Assembly: GCF_947495205.1 (NCBI RefSeq)
Contig: NZ_CANLXV010000011.1
Coordinates: forward strand, 60,627-124,626
DNA from: an uncultured Polaribacter sp.
GTDB taxonomy: Bacteria > Bacteroidota > Bacteroidia > Flavobacteriales > Flavobacteriaceae
DNA length: 64,000 nucleotides
Reading direction: 5' to 3'
This document shows, one piece after another, positions 60,917 to 64,000 of this stretch; the first letter of the stretch is position 1; every line of letters begins with the position of its first letter. The position numbers were made by a program, and so were the translations under genes. The notes under the pieces are model-generated. The model was not told where the DNA came from and ran no database searches. It saw only the letters and a list, made by a program, of their open reading frames with translations.

Positions 60917-61834
60917 TTAAAATATAGAAATCCCTGTTTGTGTAGTAAATTGTTCTAAAAAGTGCATTCCTTTGTAAGAATTTCCCTTTGGATTTAGTTT
61001 AGGGCTCCAAACTGTAATTACATAATTGTCTGGATGAATTGCCACAATACCACCACCAACACCACTTTTACCGGGCAAACCAACTCTAAAAGCAAATTCG
61101 CCAGACTCATCGTAAAAACCACAAGTTAGCATAATGGCATTTACTCTTTTGGCTTGACTTTCTGTTAAAACAGTTTTTCCTTTCTGACAAAGAAAATGAT
61201 CATCGGCTAAAAATAAAAATATTTGAGAAAGTTCTGCACAACTAAGTTCTAAAGCACAGGTGTAAAAGTAAAAATCCAGCACATCTTCAACTTTATTTTT
61301 AATGTTACCAAAAGATTTAATAAAATTACACAAAGCCGTATTTCTAAAGCCAGTTTCTTTTTCTGATTGTGCTACTTTATCTGAGTATGCTAAATTGTTA
61401 TTATGGCAAATATCTTTACAGAAGTTTAAAAAATCTTCTTTTGGGTTTTTTAAATGGCTTATTAAGACATCACAAATTACAATTGCTCCTGCATTAATAA
61501 ACGGATTTCTAGGTTTTCCAAAATCGGCCTCTAATTGTAATAAAGAGTTAAACGGATTTCCAGAAGGTTCTACATCTACACGTTTCCAAAGTTCTTCACC
61601 TTCTAACTGATAAGCCAAGGTTAACGTTAAAATTTTAGAAATACTTTGTATGGAAAATTTTTTATCAGCATCTCCAATACTAAAAGATTTTCTATGAATA
61701 TCAGTAATATTTATACCAAAATTATCAGCAGAAACAGTACCTAATTCTGGAATATAGTTGGCCACTTTTCCAGGATCGTTAACATTCTTTAAATTAAGAT
61801 ATATGTCTTCTATTATTTTTTGATAATTTTCCAT
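60917..61834 (-). CDS. glsA: glutaminase
   Basis: Hydrolyses glutamine to glutamate and ammonia. The 305-aa protein has a beta-lactamase-like fold with catalytic Ser64 and Lys67 in FSIQSISK, and the segments NPFINAGAIVI, SEKETGFRN and GLPGKSGVGGGI. Normal length. Single gene after a convergent hypothetical gene. Confidence 0.96.
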   Translation of the reverse strand: MENYQKIIEDIYLNLKNVNDPGKVANYIPELGTVSADNFGINITDIHRKSFSIGDADKKFSIQSISKILTLTLAYQLEGEELWKRVDVEPSGNPFNSLLQLEADFGKPRNPFINAGAIVICDVLISHLKNPKEDFLNFCKDICHNNNLAYSDKVAQSEKETGFRNTALCNFIKSFGNIKNKVEDVLDFYFYTCALELSCAELSQIFLFLADDHFLCQKGKTVLTESQAKRVNAIMLTCGFYDESGEFAFRVGLPGKSGVGGGIVAIHPDNYVITVWSPKLNPKGNSYKGMHFLEQFTTQTGISIF

Positions 61835-61875
61835 TAGTGCTATTTTAGGGCTATAAAAGTAATTTTATAAAAGTG

Positions 61876-61900
61876 TAATTGCGCTTTCCATTATTGCTAT
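61876..61900. repeat. short piece of the second dispersed repeat type
   Basis: The word TGCGCTTTCCATTAT is shared with the left block at 33267. Only a fragment remains. Confidence 0.35.
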
Positions 61901-61911
61901 GCTCTAAAAAT

Positions 61912-61948
61912 AAATAACAAAACAGTAGGCTGTTTTGTTATTTGTTTT
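61912..61948 (-). terminator. terminator of lysS
   Basis: Perfect 14-bp stem AAATAACAAAACAG (61912-61925) / CTGTTTTGTTATTT (61930-61943) with loop TAGG. T-rich sequence follows on the minus strand. Confidence 0.8.
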
Positions 61949-61969
61949 AGATCAAAAATCAAAAAAATG

Positions 61970-63664
61970 TTATGCCAATTCAACAAACAAACCTTCGTCT
62001 GTTTTAGAAACTTTAGCAACCTCTTTTTTAGTTAAACTTTTAATGGTTTTGTCCCATTTTTTATTAGATAAACCAGATTGTGTTTTTAAAGCTACCAATT
62101 CTATTTTTTCAGCTTTGGTAATCATTGCTAAAACTGCTTTTTCTTCATCAGTTAAAGCTATAGAAGGTGCTTTTTTCTCAGGACGCATTTGAGGGAAGAA
62201 AAGCACTTCTTGAATAGATTGATTATTGGTTAAAAACATGATTAATCTGTCCATACCAATTCCCATTCCAGAGGTTGGTGGCATTCCATATTCTAAAGCA
62301 CGTAAAAAATCTTCATCTATAAACTCTGTAGCCTCATCATCTCCTTTTTGAGCTAATTTTAATTGATGTTCAAAACGCTCACGTTGGTCAATTGGGTCGT
62401 TTAATTCAGAATATGCATTGGCAATTTCTTTCCCACAAACCATCAATTCAAAACGCTCTGTTAATTCTGGATTTTCTCTGTGTTCTTTACAAAGTGGAGA
62501 CATTTCTTTAGGATAATCTGTAATAAAAGTAGGCTGAATGTAATTTCCTTCACATTTTTCGCCAAAAATTTCATCAATTAATTTTCCTTTTCCCATGGTT
62601 TCATCAACCTCTATTTGCATGCCTTTTGCTGCAGCTCTAATTTCATCTTCAGTTTTGTTATAGATATCAAAACCAGTAAATTCTAAAATAGAATCGCGCA
62701 TTGTAATTCTTTTGTAAGGCGCTTTAAAGTTTATTTTATGTTCGCCAAAAGTAGCTTCAGAAGTTCCGTTTACAGCAATTGCACAATGCTCTAGAAGTTG
62801 CTCACAGAAATCCATCATCCAATTATAATCCTTGTAAGAAACATAGATTTCCATGGCGGTAAATTCAGGATTGTGCGTTCTGTCCATTCCTTCATTTCTA
62901 AAGTTTTTAGAAAACTCATACACACCATCAAAACCACCAACAATTAAACGCTTTAGATACAATTCATTGGCAATTCTCATATATAAGGGAATGTCTAAAG
63001 AATTATGATGCGTTATAAAAGGCCTTGCAGCAGCACCACCAGGAATGGGTTGTAAAACCGGAGTTTCTACTTCAAAATAACCAGCATTATTAAAAAAAGA
63101 ACGCATTGCATTAAACAATTTTGTTCTTTTTACAAACACCTCTTTTACATGCGGATTCACTACTAAATCTGCATAACGTTGTCTGTAACGCATTTCTGGA
63201 TCTGTAAAAGCATCATACGTTTTACCATCTTTAACTTTAGGAATTGGCAAAGGTTTTAAAGCTTTAGAAAGCAATTTAAATTCTTTTACCAAAACCGTTT
63301 TTTCACCAACTTTTGTGGTAAAAAGCGTACCAGTTACCCCAATAAAATCACCTAAATCTAGCAAATTTTTAAATACAGTATTGTATAAAGTTTTGTCTTC
63401 GCCAGCACAAATTTCATCTCTATTAAAATACAATTGTATTCTACCTTCACCATCTTGTAACTGCCCAAAAGACGCTTTTCCTTGTATGTTTTTCACCATT
63501 AAACGACCCGCAATAATCACTTCTTTTCCCTCAACAAAATCTTGTTTAATAGTTGCTGAAGTTGCATTTATAGGAAATAAATCTGCCGGATAAGGATTAA
63601 TACCCAAATCTCTTAATTTTACAAGCTTTTCTCTACGTACAACTTCTTGTTCTGATAATTGCAT
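61970..63664 (-). CDS. lysS: lysyl-tRNA synthetase, class II, with C-terminal extension
   Basis: The start at 63664 (MQLSEQE) is preferred over an ATG at 63700, because the promoter box lies at 63705-63698. The 564-aa protein has an N-terminal OB-fold anticodon-binding domain (about 50-150) and the class II catalytic core with motif 2 FRNEGMDRTHNPEFTAME and motif 3 GMGIGMDRLIM. About 60 extra residues after the catalytic core (ALTDEEKAVLAMITKAEKIE...) look like a small helical winged-helix-type domain, absent from E. coli LysS (505 aa). I believe similar tails occur in other Bacteroidetes. Confidence 0.96.
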   Translation of the reverse strand: MQLSEQEVVRREKLVKLRDLGINPYPADLFPINATSATIKQDFVEGKEVIIAGRLMVKNIQGKASFGQLQDGEGRIQLYFNRDEICAGEDKTLYNTVFKNLLDLGDFIGVTGTLFTTKVGEKTVLVKEFKLLSKALKPLPIPKVKDGKTYDAFTDPEMRYRQRYADLVVNPHVKEVFVKRTKLFNAMRSFFNNAGYFEVETPVLQPIPGGAAARPFITHHNSLDIPLYMRIANELYLKRLIVGGFDGVYEFSKNFRNEGMDRTHNPEFTAMEIYVSYKDYNWMMDFCEQLLEHCAIAVNGTSEATFGEHKINFKAPYKRITMRDSILEFTGFDIYNKTEDEIRAAAKGMQIEVDETMGKGKLIDEIFGEKCEGNYIQPTFITDYPKEMSPLCKEHRENPELTERFELMVCGKEIANAYSELNDPIDQRERFEHQLKLAQKGDDEATEFIDEDFLRALEYGMPPTSGMGIGMDRLIMFLTNNQSIQEVLFFPQMRPEKKAPSIALTDEEKAVLAMITKAEKIELVALKTQSGLSNKKWDKTIKSLTKKEVAKVSKTDEGLFVELA

Positions 63665-63697
63665 TTCTAATAATTTAATGATTATTTTTAAAGAGTG

Positions 63698-63727
63698 CAA
63701 ATATACAATCTTTCAATTAGCTAGCAA
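63698..63727 (-). promoter_or_regulatory. promoter of lysS
   Basis: On the minus strand TTG (63727-63725), 19-nt spacer, TATATTTG (63705-63698). It matches the consensus exactly and fixes the lysS start at 63664. Confidence 0.75.
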
Positions 63728-63758
63728 TTACAGAATTCGATAAAATAAAGATTATTTG

Positions 63759-63788
63759 TTGTAGAATTTATAAAAGTTTGTATATTTG
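63759..63788 (+). promoter_or_regulatory. promoter of the small RNA candidate
   Basis: TTG (63759-63761), 19-nt spacer, TATATTTG (63781-63788), perfect consensus. Transcription should start at about 63791. Confidence 0.8.
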
Positions 63789-63790
63789 CA

Positions 63791-63900
63791 TGCTACTTTT
63801 TGTTGAAGTAGCATTTAGTTGTGTTGTTTGGCACTTTAGTAAAAGTGTCGTGGTTTTGTTAACCAATGGAAAGCTTCCCTTAAATGGGACGCTTTTTTTT
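63791..63900 (+). ncRNA. candidate small structured RNA with three hairpins and terminator
   Basis: About 110 nt without an ORF of note. Hairpin 1: TGCTACTT (63791-63798) / AAGTAGCA (63806-63813). Hairpin 2: GGCACTTT (63830-63837) / AAAGTGTC (63842-63849) with loop AGTA. Hairpin 3: AAAGC..CCC (63870-63879) / GGG..GCTTT (63886-63895), followed by T residues, a terminator. It starts at a consensus promoter and ends in a terminator, the plan of a free-standing RNA. I cannot say whether it belongs to a known Rfam family such as Flavo-1 or 6S. Confidence 0.6.
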
Positions 63901-63942
63901 ATTTCTAATTTATTTCTAGAGCTCATAATATTTCTTTTTTGA

Positions 63943-64000
63943 AGCTATTTCCAGCTTTCACTACTCGCTTTTTTTATTCAAAAAAGAATAAAAAAGAGCT
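63943..64000. repeat. dispersed palindromic repeat, third copy (cut by window edge)
   Basis: CAGCTTTCACTACTCGCTTTTTTT, then an A/T-rich hairpin and AAAAAGAGCT match the middle of the copies at 2165 and 19056. The right end lies outside the window. Confidence 0.65.

Noticed and set aside
63665..63700. Upstream ATG for lysS at 63700
   Set aside because: It lies at or ahead of the expected transcription start, given the -7 box at 63705-63698; MQLSEQE at 63664 is the usual start.

Overview
The window looks like a chromosomal segment of a marine-type Flavobacteriaceae bacterium, close to Polaribacter or Tenacibaculum. The evidence is strongly AT-rich DNA, promoters of the Bacteroidetes form (TAnnTTTG at -7 with TTTG or TTG about 19 nt upstream), gliding genes gldB-gldC, a secreted metallopeptidase with a type IX sorting tail, Porin_10, DUF3857 and GIN-domain families, and a folK-deoxynucleoside kinase fusion. 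There are no rRNA or tRNA genes, no phage and no CRISPR array. The only intact mobile element is one IS982-family insertion.

Layout. 0-5 kb: end of an unknown gene, clpP-clpX, dnaG and a possible 43-residue peptide. 5-10 kb: nadE (-) divergent from gldB-gldC (+), then an OmpA-family protein and the folK-dNK fusion (-). 10-11 kb: the IS982 element, just upstream of folK-dNK. 11.5-14.3 kb: rpsO-pnp (-). 14.8-19 kb: an aromatic amino acid operon (prephenate dehydratase, aminotransferase, prephenate dehydrogenase, DAHP synthase/chorismate mutase). It is preceded by a strong promoter, a 19-codon leader peptide with 7 Phe and 3 Tyr codons, and a terminator/antiterminator. 19.4-23.1 kb: rsgA, dtd, tatD-like, tcdA, YceI lipoprotein and a 29-residue CDGSH mini-protein. 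23.2-27.2 kb: two DUF3857/transglutaminase-like proteins, the second without the catalytic residues. 27-35 kb: membrane hydrolase, nhaC, small membrane proteins, porin, rnhB, nucleoid-associated protein and lipB. 35-41.5 kb: type IX-secreted metallopeptidase with a fibronectin-like lipoprotein, DUF1456, a VTT-like membrane protein, aat and a truncated DUF3050 relic. 42-45.4 kb: a PadR-PspC-GIN envelope module and DUF4870. 45.5-52.6 kb: thioesterase-like protein, lipoproteins, DUF819 transporter, DUF2490 barrel and a large BNR-propeller protein. 52.7-56.4 kb: a run of small proteins ending in an Arc-like regulator, with an SPFH protein upstream. 56.5-64 kb: S1/P1 nuclease, aspartate aminotransferase, fatty acid desaturase, rsmG, glutaminase, lysS and a probable small structured RNA.

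Most genes are housekeeping or envelope functions. The most notable non-routine signals are the Phe/Tyr attenuator, the small RNA candidate at the right edge, the CDGSH mini-protein, the DnaG lacking all four zinc ligands, the folK-dNK fusion next to an IS, and a dispersed palindromic repeat family with at least three copies. Promoters, hairpins and small genes were found by eye. Family names rest on recognised motifs, not on database searches.
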